Positions 43,164 through 51,920 of a stretch of 56,271 bases of DNA are shown here, in pieces (the first letter of the stretch is position 1; each line of letters starts with the position of its first letter). The notes below the pieces were generated by a model. That model saw nothing but the letters and a program-made list of their open reading frames with translations. It ran no database searches and was not told where the DNA came from. A program made the position numbers and the translations under genes. The DNA lies in contig CANRKR010000004.1 in NCBI GenBank assembly GCA_947631275.1, positions 1 through 56,271 on the forward strand. Reading direction: 5' to 3'. Source of the stretch: an uncultured Akkermansia sp. GTDB taxonomy: Bacteria > Verrucomicrobiota > Verrucomicrobiia > Verrucomicrobiales > Akkermansiaceae.

Positions 43164-45082
43164 TGGTTTTTCTGTTTGCTCCTGAAACTCGGCAGCAGGC
43201 AGAGCAGGGCGACAAGCAGGCAGACCCACACCGCCCAGTCGCCCCAACGAGCGTACAAGGTAAGTCCGGCATTTGGATCCACCGGCAGCACGCCGTAGCT
43301 ATAGCCCGGCAGGTGCGGGGTGCCATCCGCCTTCAGCAGAGAGTGAATCACCGCTCCGTTCGGGGCGATGGTGCAGCAGACACCCATATTCGCCGCGCGC
43401 ACCATGGAACGGCGCAGCTCAATGCAGCGCATGGCGGCGGATCGCGCTTGCTGTACCCCGCATGCCGATCTGCGGAACCATGCGTCATTGGACGCGTTGA
43501 CGATCACCTGTGCGCCCGGGCGGGCAAAACGGCGCAACAGATCCCCCACAGTGTCTTCGTAGCAGATGGCGGGAATCACCCCGATGTTTTTATCCAGTCC
43601 CGGAGCCGGGACGACCAACGGCTCGGTACCTTCCCCGGGGCGGATACCTTCGCCCACCTGTGTGCCGGTGATTTCTGAATAGGCTTGCCTGATCCACTCT
43701 ACATCCTGCGCCAGGGGAATGTATTCCCCAAAAGGCATGAGATGCTGTTTGGCGGCGCTTTGCAGACTTTCCCAGCCCTCCGGGACGCAGACGAGGGAGT
43801 TGAGGATACCTGCCGGATGATCTCCCGTAGTGCTGCGCCGCAGCAGGACCTGATCCGCTCCGGTGAAGAGTACAAAATTCTGCCCCCCCATCTCGCGCAC
43901 GCGCTGCCGAGCCAGCGGCAATCCCTCACCTCTCATGAGATTTTCATCGGTCAACGCATCCGGTCTGGCACGATCACGCGCATCTTCCGAAATCCACAAG
44001 GGGAAGGGCAGGGCGCTCTCCGGCCACACCACCCAGACAGGCAGTTGCAGAGGCAACCCCATGTCCGTCATCTTTGCCGCTTGTTGCATGGTGTCGCGCA
44101 TGATTTCATGGTATGCCTGCACAGTGGCGTCGAGATACTGGCGATACTGTGCGGGGGAGCGTCCCTCGCGAATATGCTCCAGCTGGTCTTTGTTGATCTG
44201 CACGGCCAGCACCGGCAGAGGAATGACCTCCTTGTCGCGCAGCATACGGGTTGGGGAATATGCCGTAGAAAGCGCCAACCCGCCTGCGAAGAGACCGAAG
44301 AGAATAATCACCCCGGCGTAAAAATCCCACGGACGGTGACCGTGTCCCACCTCACGGAAACACAGAACAGTGCGCCGGAAGGCTCGCCAGAGGATGACCG
44401 CCATACTGATCGGGATGAACGAGAGAGCCGCCGTACCCACAAATTCTGCCCACTGTACAAAAGAAAGACCGTTGTAAAGCGCCAGACCCGGACTATTCCA
44501 CGTGAACGCCAGAGTGCCCTGACCCCGGAGCCATTCCACCAGGCCCCAGAGCGCTCCACAACCCAGAGCAGCACGGACAGAGGAAAGAACGTCCGCCCTT
44601 GCCCATTCGTCCCAACGCTGCCTCTTTTCTTCCACTGTTTCCCCATCAGTGGGATTTGGCGGTGGTAGCGGCTTGAGCATGCGTCCAACGATGAGCGCCC
44701 ATAGCCCCGGTAATACGGCATACACGGCCATGAGCGGTACGAAAGCGACTGCCATGAAGACCCCCATCGGGATGTCAAAGACATTTCCTACCTCATGAAT
44801 CCACCAAAAACTCACGCTGTACCAGCTCATCCCGAAGACCCAGCCAAGCGCGAAAGAAGTTTTCCGGCTGCGTTTTTTTCCGCCGCACCACAATGCGCTG
44901 AGCAGTGGGAGCAGACCAAGCCACACTAGATCTCCGCAGTCGTATGGGGGAAATGCCAGCGCCATTGTGAGCCCGCCGCCGATGCTGAGCAGATAGCGCA
45001 CCCACCATGCCATGGCAACTCGCGCCTCGCGTGGAGCAGATAGTTCAGGGGATCCCTTTTCCGAGAGGGAGCTTGCTTGCAT
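43151..45082 (-). CDS. lnt: Lnt, apolipoprotein N-acyltransferase
   Basis: About 643 residues from ATG 45082, longer than E. coli Lnt (512). Multiple N-terminal spans begin at ~25 (A-W-W-V-R-Y-L-L-S-I-G-G-G-L) and include F-P-P-Y-D and F-G-M-S-W-Y-S-V-S-F-W-W. The nitrilase-like domain shows the catalytic Glu in V-V-W-P-E-S-A, the Lys in A-K-Q-H-L-M-P-F-G-E-Y and the nucleophilic Cys in I-P-A-I-C-Y-E-D. It adds the third acyl chain to lipoproteins. The start is chosen because TTGCAA-17-GAGAAT ends seven bases upstream of this ATG; an ATG three codons earlier (45091) overlaps the -10 box but follows a GAGGAG sequence. Confidence 0.92.
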   Translation of the reverse strand: MQASSLSEKGSPELSAPREARVAMAWWVRYLLSIGGGLTMALAFPPYDCGDLVWLGLLPLLSALWCGGKKRSRKTSFALGWVFGMSWYSVSFWWIHEVGNVFDIPMGVFMAVAFVPLMAVYAVLPGLWALIVGRMLKPLPPPNPTDGETVEEKRQRWDEWARADVLSSVRAALGCGALWGLVEWLRGQGTLAFTWNSPGLALYNGLSFVQWAEFVGTAALSFIPISMAVILWRAFRRTVLCFREVGHGHRPWDFYAGVIILFGLFAGGLALSTAYSPTRMLRDKEVIPLPVLAVQINKDQLEHIREGRSPAQYRQYLDATVQAYHEIMRDTMQQAAKMTDMGLPLQLPVWVVWPESALPFPLWISEDARDRARPDALTDENLMRGEGLPLARQRVREMGGQNFVLFTGADQVLLRRSTTGDHPAGILNSLVCVPEGWESLQSAAKQHLMPFGEYIPLAQDVEWIRQAYSEITGTQVGEGIRPGEGTEPLVVPAPGLDKNIGVIPAICYEDTVGDLLRRFARPGAQVIVNASNDAWFRRSACGVQQARSAAMRCIELRRSMVRAANMGVCCTIAPNGAVIHSLLKADGTPHLPGYSYGVLPVDPNAGLTLYARWGDWAVWVCLLVALLCLLPSFRSKQKNHQPA

Positions 45083-45089
45083 GCACCTC

Positions 45090-45118
45090 ATTCTCCTCTC
45101 AAAAATCCCGCCTTGCAA
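45090..45118 (-). promoter_or_regulatory. Promoter with -10 box 7 bases from ATG (lnt)
   Basis: Minus strand: TTGCAA (45118-45113), 17-base spacer, GAGAAT (45095-45090), then GAGGTGC and ATG 45082. Confidence 0.42.
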
Positions 45119-45186
45119 TAAAAAAAGATTGCTTTCGTAAAAAACATCAGGCATCATATCCACGGGCCAGGAGCGCCCTGCACATT

Positions 45187-45420
45187 ATGGCTGATATTGA
45201 TGAAAAAAATGAGAAAAATGTTCCCGGAAAGTTCTATGTCGATAGCAATTGCATCGATTGCGACCTCTGCCGGGAATCGGCTCCCGACTTCTTCGCTCGC
45301 GATGATGATGAGGGCGTTTCTTACGTGAAAAAGCAACCTGCGACCGATGAGGAGCTCGCCTCCTGCACTGAGGCCATGGAAGGTTGTCCCGTTCAGGCGA
45401 TCGGGGATGATGGCGAGTGA
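45187..45420 (+). CDS. Small [4Fe-4S] ferredoxin
   Basis: 77 residues from ATG 45187. D-S-N-C-I-D-C-D-L-C-R-E-S-A-P-D-F-F supplies Cys22, Cys25 and Cys28; the fourth ligand is Cys67 in G-C-P-V-Q-A-I. Cys60 may form an extra disulfide, as in monocluster ferredoxins of the Thermotoga type. It is acidic, suited to docking with redox partners, and would carry single electrons at low potential. The next frame overlaps the stop, but dciA probably starts later. Confidence 0.92.
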   Translation: MADIDEKNEKNVPGKFYVDSNCIDCDLCRESAPDFFARDDDEGVSYVKKQPATDEELASCTEAMEGCPVQAIGDDGE

Positions 45421-45503
45421 TTTCTCGTCTCTCGTGTCTTTATTTTGTTTTTCAGGCCTCGGAGCGGTTTCTCTCGCCCGGGGTCTTTTTTCTTGTCTCT
45501 TTC

Positions 45504-46049
45504 ATGCTTCGTCGCCGTTCCACATCTTCTGATTCCTCCCGCAAAAAGGGCGGGAAATCCGCGGGGATGCCGCCGGATGCTGCTACAAAAAGGGTGGTGC
45601 GCACTATGATGCGGGGGCGTTCGTCGAAGTCTCGCTACGTGTTCAGGATGTACCCCGATGGTTCCGAGCGTCCGGAACGCGTTGTCACCGGGAGAGAGTG
45701 TTACAGGCGGAAGGCTCTGGAAGATTTCTTCGGCGAGGAACCATTGTTGCCCGTAGGGGCAAATGTGCGCGGGATGAAATCCCTTCTGGCAGAAGTGATG
45801 AGCAAACTCAATTTGCGCGAGGGAGAATTTGATTCCGCCATGCTGGCGGATGCCTGGCGCAAAGCCGCCGGAGAGTACCTGGCGGAGCACGCGCAGCTTA
45901 TTTCTCTCTCTGATGGCCTCGCCGTCATCGCCGCGCCGCATCCTGCTGTGCGATTTGAATTGCAGCGCCAGCAGAAGAGATTGATGACCGCCCTCAATGG
46001 TGTTCTGGGCATGGGCTGTGTGAAACGGTTGCGTTTCATTCAACACTGA
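45504..46049 (+). CDS. DciA-like protein (DUF721)
   Basis: 181 residues from ATG 45504. An Arg/Ser/Lys-rich N-terminal tail (~1-50) precedes the DUF721 fold: L-L-A-E-V-M-S-K-L-N-L, A-D-A-W-R-K-A-A-G-E-Y-L-A-E-H-A-Q, L-A-V-I-A-A-P-H-P-A-V-R-F-E-L-Q-R-Q-Q, and final L-N-G-V-L-G-M-G-C-V-K-R-L-R-F. DciA-type proteins load the replicative DnaB helicase in bacteria lacking DnaC/DnaI. The tail carries the basic DNA-binding character. An in-frame ATG at 45417, overlapping the ferredoxin stop, would add 29 hydrophobic residues, which look wrong for this family. It ends ten bases inside the converging MFS gene. Confidence 0.72.
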   Translation: MLRRRSTSSDSSRKKGGKSAGMPPDAATKRVVRTMMRGRSSKSRYVFRMYPDGSERPERVVTGRECYRRKALEDFFGEEPLLPVGANVRGMKSLLAEVMSKLNLREGEFDSAMLADAWRKAAGEYLAEHAQLISLSDGLAVIAAPHPAVRFELQRQQKRLMTALNGVLGMGCVKRLRFIQH

Positions 46050-47341
46050 TTTCCAAAGGGAGGGGCGATTCGGAGCTCGCGGGTGAGGTATAGGGTGATG
46101 AGCAGCGCTCCGACTCCCAGCACAGCGCATTGCATCCGAGCATCCATCCCCGCTGCGCGCATCCCGAGCTGCACCACTACCGCCAGAATACCCAGAGCGC
46201 AGTCCACCAGATTCCCGGCTGCAATAACATCGCCGCGGCGAGCATCATCCGCGTGATCCTGCAACAACGCATTGAGCGGCACCAGGTATCCGGAGGCAAA
46301 AAAACCTGCTCCGGCAAGGGATGCATAGAAGAGAGGATGCCCGTATGGCAGCAGCTGCAGGGCAGAGCACGAGAGGAAGATGCCGATGCCGCCGGGAACG
46401 ATGAGGCGTATGTTGATGCTCCTCCGGCAGAGCATGGATGCCAGCGCGCCGCCCAGCACTGAGCCTCCGCTGATCCATGCAATGAGCATGGCGGAATCCT
46501 TTTGCTGTCCGAGCACTTGCATGAAGTGCTGCGCGTTGCTTGCCGGGCTTGCCACTCCTTGTGCCTCTTCTGCCATTTGCAGAGCGATAAGCATCATCAC
46601 CCCCGCGATGAACCAGAAGAAGCCGATGCCTATCTCGCTGTAGCGAAGGACACGATCGCTCCACAGCATTTTGAGTTGCGTCAGGTGTTCAAAGAGGATG
46701 CTTCGCTTCCACGTCCGCGTGCTCTGCGCCGGGTAGCAGGGCAGAAACAGGCTCAGTGCGTACACACCGAGCGCCGTGAACAGGCACGCGCCGCAGGGCC
46801 ACGCCGCTGCTTCCCAGCCTGCATCTTCCCCCCAGCGCCGTAACAGTTCGTACACCACCCACAAGGCTCCCACCTGCCCCACAAGCAGGGCGAGGAGTGA
46901 GCTGATTTCCAGCATTCCACTGGCGAACCCGATATTTTGCGTGCCCACCATATCTTTCACCAGACCCTTTTTTGCGGGGCTGAAAAACATCGCCTGCACG
47001 CAAAAGACGGAGAAGAACAGCACAGAGGTTGCCACACTGTGCATAAAGAGCCCAGCGACGATGCCCACGAGGGCCACAACCTGCAACAGCACCATGGAGC
47101 GCAGAAGTTTGGTCTTGCAGTAACGATCCGAAATCCATCCCGCTACCGGAGAAAATAAAACAAACGGCACCACGATGAGGACGGAAAGAGGGTACTGCAG
47201 CATACGCCCCAGCCAGATGCCCAGAGCGATGAGGATGAATTGCACGCCTTTTTCGTTCAATGAGTTGATAGACTGGATGCACAGCAGGCTCCAAAAAGCG
47301 CGCCAGGCGGGTTTCCCCGATGGTTGTTGCTGAGAAGGCAT
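46040..47341 (-). CDS. MFS transporter, LplT-like
   Basis: 433 residues, about twelve spans. The N-terminal S-I-N-S-L-N-E-K-G-V-Q-F-I-L region, G-W-I-S-D-R-Y (MFS motif A position), and F-F-S-P-A-K-K-G-L-V-K-D-M-V in the fourth span region match the LplT/lysophospholipid flippase branch, where F-x-P-A-K-x-G is conserved. LplT proteins move lysophospholipids to the inner leaflet for reacylation. Here no acyltransferase gene is attached; it lies 20 bases after the aldo/keto reductase gene at the end of the dapA operon, so it may instead export or import another amphiphile. The call to MFS is firm; the substrate is inferred. Confidence 0.8.
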   Translation of the reverse strand: MPSQQQPSGKPAWRAFWSLLCIQSINSLNEKGVQFILIALGIWLGRMLQYPLSVLIVVPFVLFSPVAGWISDRYCKTKLLRSMVLLQVVALVGIVAGLFMHSVATSVLFFSVFCVQAMFFSPAKKGLVKDMVGTQNIGFASGMLEISSLLALLVGQVGALWVVYELLRRWGEDAGWEAAAWPCGACLFTALGVYALSLFLPCYPAQSTRTWKRSILFEHLTQLKMLWSDRVLRYSEIGIGFFWFIAGVMMLIALQMAEEAQGVASPASNAQHFMQVLGQQKDSAMLIAWISGGSVLGGALASMLCRRSINIRLIVPGGIGIFLSCSALQLLPYGHPLFYASLAGAGFFASGYLVPLNALLQDHADDARRGDVIAAGNLVDCALGILAVVVQLGMRAAGMDARMQCAVLGVGALLITLYLTRELRIAPPFGNQC

Positions 47342-47361
47342 GAAGGGGAAAAAGTAGAAGG

Positions 47362-48339
47362 TTAAACGATGGGAGGACGTGCTCCGGAGACGGCGTGCGG
47401 AGTATAGAGCTCTTCCAATTGCCCGATTTCTTTTTTCGTGAGCTCCAGCTCCAGCGCGGCAACCGCGTCGTCAAAGTGTGCAGCATTCGTTGCTCCGACA
47501 ATGGGAGAAGCCACTCCCTTTGCGAAGAGCCACGCCAGAGCTACGGCGCTCATGGATGTTCCTCTCTCCTCTGCAACCTGAGCCACGCGATTTACGATGT
47601 GTACGTCTGCCCCTCTCGAGGCGTCATATTTGTTGCGCAGATTGCGATCCGTCCTGCTGCGAGCGCTGTCCGTGTTCCACCCTCTGTGAGTGAGATGTCC
47701 GCCCGCCAGCGGACTGTACGGAATGAGAGAGACGTTGTATTGGCGGCAGAGGGGAATCAACTCACGTTCGTCCTCGCGGTAAATGAGGTTGTAGTGATTC
47801 TGCATGGCAGAGAAGGGGGTCAACCCATTCTTTTCCGCCGCCAGTTGCATGTTATGAAACTGGTAGCCATACATGGCAGAGGCCCCCAGCGCACGAACCT
47901 TTCCCGCTTTCACCAATTCGTCGAGCGTCTCCATCGTTTCCTCAATGGGCGTGGTATAATCGAAGCGGTGGATGTAGTAGAGATCCAGATAATCTGTTCC
48001 GAGGCGCTGAAGGGATCCGTCAATTTCCCGCAGGATGGCATCCCGAGACAGCATGCCTTCGTTGAAATATACCTTGGAGGCGAGGACGACGTTCTCTCGC
48101 GATACTCCGAGCTCCCTGAGGGCGCGACCAATGAATTGCTCACTCGTGCCGTGCGAGTAACAATTTGCCGTGTCGATGAAATTTACGCCTACTTCCAGTG
48201 CGTGTGCGATCATCTCGGTCGTTGCAGCCTGATTCAACGTCCAGAGATGAAAATCCTCCGAAGGAGTGCCAAAGGACATGCCGCCCACGCAGATACGCGA
48301 AATGCGGATGCCACTGCTGCCGATTTCGGTGTAGGTCAT
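47362..48339 (-). CDS. Aldo/keto reductase, coupled to panB
   Basis: 325 residues from ATG 48339, which overlaps the panB stop (ATGA). The catalytic tetrad of the AKR family is present: Asp in F-I-D-T-A-N-C-Y, the Tyr of that motif, Lys in V-V-L-A-S-K-V, and His in Y-Y-I-H-R-F-D. The closing P-I-V-G-A-T region binds NADPH. It is similar in type to YajO/Tas-like proteins. Translational coupling to panB, with no panE visible here, suggests that it could reduce ketopantoate or ketopantoyl lactone, a reaction known for a fungal AKR (conjugated polyketone reductase). General detoxification of aldehydes is the alternative. Confidence 0.85.
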   Translation of the reverse strand: MTYTEIGSSGIRISRICVGGMSFGTPSEDFHLWTLNQAATTEMIAHALEVGVNFIDTANCYSHGTSEQFIGRALRELGVSRENVVLASKVYFNEGMLSRDAILREIDGSLQRLGTDYLDLYYIHRFDYTTPIEETMETLDELVKAGKVRALGASAMYGYQFHNMQLAAEKNGLTPFSAMQNHYNLIYREDERELIPLCRQYNVSLIPYSPLAGGHLTHRGWNTDSARSRTDRNLRNKYDASRGADVHIVNRVAQVAEERGTSMSAVALAWLFAKGVASPIVGATNAAHFDDAVAALELELTKKEIGQLEELYTPHAVSGARPPIV

Positions 48340-49130
48340 TGTCCGGACAAGGTGGTGGATGGAGGAAGTATCAAGCTTTTTGCCCAAGCTTGCGCAGCTG
48401 CTTTGATGTCTTGCGATGTGTGCGCGTGCTGAGCTGCGAATCGTGGCACAAACCAGGGGAAACCGCCTACGAGATCGTGAAAGACCTGCACTTCGCCGTC
48501 GCAAGTACCGTGCCCGGATCCGATGCCGATCGTGATGACAGAAGAGGAGGCCGTGAGCTGTGCTGCCGCTTCCGCCCGGGTGCATTCGATGACAGCCGAA
48601 AACACTCCCGCAGCTTCCACGGCCCGCAAATCGCGCAGCAGCGTCTCTACCTCCTCATCCGTTTTTCCTCGCATGCGGTAGCCGCCGTCCTCCTTGATAT
48701 GCTGGGGAAGCAGACCGATGTGCCCCTGCACGGGTATTCCGGTGGAAATGATGGCTCGTATTTGCTCCTGTACAGCAGCTCCTCCCTCCAGTTTCACTGC
48801 CTCCGCACCTGCGGCGATGAGCGCCTTTGCGCTCTGTACCGCCAGCTGAGGGGTGTCGTACGTGTGCACCGGCATGTCCGCCACCAGCAGAGCCTGCGGG
48901 TGTGCGCGCGCCACGGCTTCGGTATGGTGCAGCATGTGTTGCAGGGTCACACTCGTGGTGTCCGGGTAACCCAGAACCATCATGCCCAGCGAATCACCCA
49001 CCAGAAGCATATCAATGGCTCCTGTTTCATCCAGCAGGCGCGCAGTGGGGTAATCGTACGCCGTGAGCTGCACAACAGGACGTATCCCTTTGCAGGCTGT
49101 TATTGCGCGGATTTTTTCCGTTGTGGTCAT
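48336..49130 (-). CDS. panB: PanB, ketopantoate hydroxymethyltransferase
   Basis: 264 residues. L-T-A-Y-D-Y-P-T-A opens the barrel; M-L-L-V-G-D-S-L-G-M-M-V-L-G-Y has the Mg2+-binding Asp; A-D-M-P-V and A-V-K-L-E-G-G supply further binding residues; V-Q-G-H-I-G-L-L-P-Q and I-G-I-G-S-G are typical. It transfers a hydroxymethyl group from methylene-tetrahydrofolate to alpha-ketoisovalerate, giving ketopantoate for pantothenate and CoA. It follows folK by seven bases, linking folate and pantothenate synthesis, and its stop overlaps the aldo/keto reductase start. Confidence 0.96.
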   Translation of the reverse strand: MTTTEKIRAITACKGIRPVVQLTAYDYPTARLLDETGAIDMLLVGDSLGMMVLGYPDTTSVTLQHMLHHTEAVARAHPQALLVADMPVHTYDTPQLAVQSAKALIAAGAEAVKLEGGAAVQEQIRAIISTGIPVQGHIGLLPQHIKEDGGYRMRGKTDEEVETLLRDLRAVEAAGVFSAVIECTRAEAAAQLTASSSVITIGIGSGHGTCDGEVQVFHDLVGGFPWFVPRFAAQHAHTSQDIKAAAQAWAKSLILPPSTTLSGQ

Positions 49131-49137
49131 GGAAGCT

Positions 49138-49677
49138 TTACAAGTTAAAGAGATTTACATCTTTTCCTTCTCCGGGTAGTTGCGCCAGCAGGTCTGCCAT
49201 GGTTCCATCCAGCCCCGGCAGTTTGAGTTCGGGGTCGATATCGCAGAGAGGTCGCAGCACGAAGCGACGCTGCGCGATGCGGGGGTGGGGCAGGGTAAGT
49301 CGCTCGCTCTGCCGCTGCTCTTCCCCACAGTACAGAAGGTCGATGTCGCAGGTGCGCGGCTCTCCGTGTTCCCCGTTGCGCGTTCTACCGAGTTCTCTTT
49401 CGATACGCATAATTTGCTCAAGTATTTCTTCCGGAGCTTCCGTGGTGAAAACCTCCACGCACGCGTTCAGAAAATTCGGGCTTCCCGGGGGACAGTCCAC
49501 CGGCTTCGTTTCGTATACGCGTGAGAGTCTCAGGTCGCCAAAGAGCGCGGCGAGCTTATCGCAGGCGCGCTCCAGGTACGCCAGACGGTCTCCGCGATTG
49601 GAGCCGAGGGAAAACCCGGTGCGTCGCACGGCAGGGGTGGCATCGCCGCACGATTCAGTCTGTGAGACCAAGAACAT
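49138..49677 (-). CDS. folK: FolK, hydroxymethyldihydropteridine pyrophosphokinase
   Basis: Up to 179 residues. F-S-L-G-S-N-R-G-D-R is the HPPK start motif; V-D-C-P-P-G-S-P-N-F-L-N-A-C-V-E binds the pterin; R-T-C-D-I-D-L-L has the two Asp holding Mg2+; L-P-H-P-R-I follows. It transfers pyrophosphate from ATP to 6-hydroxymethyl-dihydropterin in folate synthesis. The ATG at 49677 lies 23 bases inside dapB and adds about 20 residues before G-S-N; a GTG at 49629 would give a more typical N-terminus without overlap, so the start is uncertain. Confidence 0.93.
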   Translation of the reverse strand: MFLVSQTESCGDATPAVRRTGFSLGSNRGDRLAYLERACDKLAALFGDLRLSRVYETKPVDCPPGSPNFLNACVEVFTTEAPEEILEQIMRIERELGRTRNGEHGEPRTCDIDLLYCGEEQRQSERLTLPHPRIAQRRFVLRPLCDIDPELKLPGLDGTMADLLAQLPGEGKDVNLFNL

Positions 49678-50386
49678 CCTGCATGGAGTAGAGACCGGCG
49701 GGGCGGGCGCTCACCCACAGCATGGCGCGCACGGCGCCCCCGGCGAATGTCATGCGACTGCCGGCTTTATGCGTCAGTTCCACACGTTCGCCATCCGTAG
49801 CGAACATGACAGTGTGATCTCCTACCACATCACCGCCACGCAGCGAGTGCATGCCGATCTGGCGTTGCGGTCGCGCTCCTACAAGCCCCGCACGCCCGTG
49901 TACAACATCCTTTTGATAGTCCATTCCCCACGCGTCGCAAATTTTTTCGGCGAGTGAACGAGCCGTCCCGCTGGGAGCGTCCAGTTTGTGGTGGTGGTGC
50001 ATCTCCACGATCTCAGCGTCGTAGCCCTGCAGGATACTCGCCGCTTTTCGAGTGAGCCAGAAGAGGGTGTTTACACCGATGGAGTAGTTGGAGGAGAAGA
50101 CAATGGGAATTTGCCCGGCAGCTTTGGCAATGGCAGCGCGTTCCTCATCCGTATGCCCGGTGGTGCCAATGACAAGCGGCTTCTTTTGCGCCACGGCAGT
50201 GGCGACAAGTTCCGGAGTGAAACCGTGGAAGGAGAAATCAATGGCGCCATCCGCTTTGCTCAGTGCGGCGGCGATATCCTGCCCCGCATCGTGGGTGGCA
50301 GCGAGGGTGGTTTCTGCGCAGAGTTCGACGGCTTGTTTCACCGCTTGTCCCATGCGCCCGGAGATACCTGTTACGAGTATATTCAT
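49655..50386 (-). CDS. dapB: DapB, dihydrodipicolinate reductase
   Basis: 243 residues from ATG 50386. N-I-L-V-T-G-I-S-G-R-M-G is the NAD(P)-binding loop. A-I-D-F-S-F-H-G, V-I-G-T-T-G-H, and E-M-H-H-H-H-K-L-D-A-P-S-G-T-A (the catalytic His/Lys region) are diagnostic. It reduces hydroxy-tetrahydrodipicolinate in lysine and diaminopimelate synthesis. It lies 28 bases after dapA in the same operon, so two successive steps are encoded together. Confidence 0.96.
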   Translation of the reverse strand: MNILVTGISGRMGQAVKQAVELCAETTLAATHDAGQDIAAALSKADGAIDFSFHGFTPELVATAVAQKKPLVIGTTGHTDEERAAIAKAAGQIPIVFSSNYSIGVNTLFWLTRKAASILQGYDAEIVEMHHHHKLDAPSGTARSLAEKICDAWGMDYQKDVVHGRAGLVGARPQRQIGMHSLRGGDVVGDHTVMFATDGERVELTHKAGSRMTFAGGAVRAMLWVSARPAGLYSMQDVLGLTD

Positions 50387-50414
50387 TGTCTGGACTTTTT
50401 TCGGTATGTCACAA

Positions 50415-51299
50415 TCAGGCAATCAGATCGAAGCGACGCAGAAGCTCTGCGAGCTGCTCCCGCTTTTCTTCTGCCAACTCTGCCAGGGGCAGCCGCAGCT
50501 CCCACGTGATATCTCCCCTCAACGCCAATGCTGCTTTGATCGGTACAGGGTTCACATCCAGGCTCATCAGCCCTTTCATCAGAGGGTAGTATTTCTTCTG
50601 CAACGCTTGCGCTTTCTTGCCGTCACCGCTCAGCGCGGCATCCACCAGTTCTTTCATCTGCACCGGCGCCACATTTGATGTCACCGACACCAGCCCCACC
50701 GCTCCGCACGAGATGAACGGCACCGTGAGACCATCATCCCCGGAAAGCACAGAGAAATCCTCCGGCAACGCCTGCACCAATTGGTTCACGCGCTCCACAC
50801 TACCACCGGCTTCTTTGATGCCACGTATCGTCGGACAATCCTTCGCCAGCCGTGCCGCCGTCGCTACCGCAATTTCGATTCCACTGCGACCCGGGATGCT
50901 GTAGAGCAGAACCGGCAGTGAAGTGCTCTCTGCCACAGCTTTGAAGTGCCGATAAAGTCCTTCCTGTGAGGGCTTGTTGTAGTACGGACACACCTGCAAT
51001 GTCCCGTCAGCGCCCATTTGTTCTGCCTCTCTGGTCATTGCGATGGCCTCAGCAGTAGAGTTTGATCCCGTTCCGGCGATGACCTGGCAGCGTCCTGCCG
51101 AGTGCTCAATGGCGATGCGAATGACATCCATGTGCTCTCGATGCGTCAACGTGGGAGATTCCCCGGTAGTGCCTACGGGCACGATTCCTGTGACCCCGGC
51201 GGCAATTTGCGTATCAATTAACCGACGAAAAGCCGACTCGTCTACCTCCCCGCCGCGAAAAGGAGTGATAATAGCTGTGTACAATCCCTCGTATCTCAT
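50415..51299 (-). CDS. dapA: DapA, 4-hydroxy-tetrahydrodipicolinate synthase
   Basis: 294 residues. A-I-I-T-P-F at the start, G-T-T-G-E-S-P-T-L binding pyruvate, C-P-Y-Y-N-K-P-S-Q-E-G, L-L-Y-S-I-P-G-R-S-G with the catalytic Tyr, and I-R-G-I-K-E-A-G-G with the Schiff-base Lys. It condenses pyruvate with aspartate semialdehyde. It heads the operon dapA-dapB-folK-panB-AKR-MFS (51299 to 46040) and is preceded by the best-matching promoter in the window (51311-51339), with the -10 box 11 bases from the ATG. Confidence 0.97.
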   Translation of the reverse strand: MRYEGLYTAIITPFRGGEVDESAFRRLIDTQIAAGVTGIVPVGTTGESPTLTHREHMDVIRIAIEHSAGRCQVIAGTGSNSTAEAIAMTREAEQMGADGTLQVCPYYNKPSQEGLYRHFKAVAESTSLPVLLYSIPGRSGIEIAVATAARLAKDCPTIRGIKEAGGSVERVNQLVQALPEDFSVLSGDDGLTVPFISCGAVGLVSVTSNVAPVQMKELVDAALSGDGKKAQALQKKYYPLMKGLMSLDVNPVPIKAALALRGDITWELRLPLAELAEEKREQLAELLRRFDLIA

Positions 51300-51310
51300 G
51301 GTCTTCCCGC

Positions 51311-51339
51311 ACTATACTACGCCGAGTACGTCTTGTCAA
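51311..51339 (-). promoter_or_regulatory. Promoter of the dapA operon, -10 box 11 bases from ATG
   Basis: Minus strand: TTGACA (51339-51334), 17-base spacer, TATAGT (51316-51311). Transcription would start about five bases before ATG 51299. Confidence 0.7.
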
Positions 51340-51920
51340 GCTGTCTGAATTGCTGAATATTGGTGACAAAATGCGTTTTTTGTCATCCCTTTACAAAGGA
51401 AAAATGTTTAATAGGGCCGTTATCATAGTTTCCCCTGTGAAACAGCAGCAACAGATGCACCGGGCGAGAGGGGGTGCCGAGGACATGGCAGGGGATAAAA
51501 GTGGATATTTTTCCTTTTGGAGTAAGAACCCAACAAGCTGACGTTCTCAGAAAGGGATGTGCTTACCTCCTGAGGTAGTGACAGTAAAATGTGCCCGGGT
51601 GTCGTGGTTTATAATCGGTTGTTTTTGAGAAAAATAATATGCCCACGTAAAGAGTTGATCGGCACCTTTTTTGCGTCGGTAACCTGATGCGTCCAATTTT
51701 GAAATGCACATCCTGAGATTTTAACTTGACTTCCTTTTTCTTGAATGATAGCATGACTCCGCTTGGTAGGCATGAAACAGGAGCACACAATATCTTGTTA
51801 CCCCCCCCTGTTTATTGCGATATATTGATATTGCTAGCCGTGCTGTCTTGTTTTCCCTTTCGCCTCGTGTAGGTCGGTTGTCCTGCACCCTCTTATGTTT
51901 GTCGCATTGAAGCTATTTTT
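51340..51920. other. Intergenic region between dapA and the repeat protein
   Basis: 581 bases with no convincing gene: a 63-codon frame at 51350-51541 has no recognisable features. A promoter candidate for the next gene is at 51726-51754. Otherwise I see nothing. Confidence 0.4.
51726..51754 (+). promoter_or_regulatory. Promoter candidate of the repeat-protein gene
   Basis: TTGACT (51726-51731), 17-base spacer, TAGCAT (51749-51754). This would give an untranslated leader of about 160 bases, unlike most promoters here, which might allow leader regulation. Confidence 0.4.
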
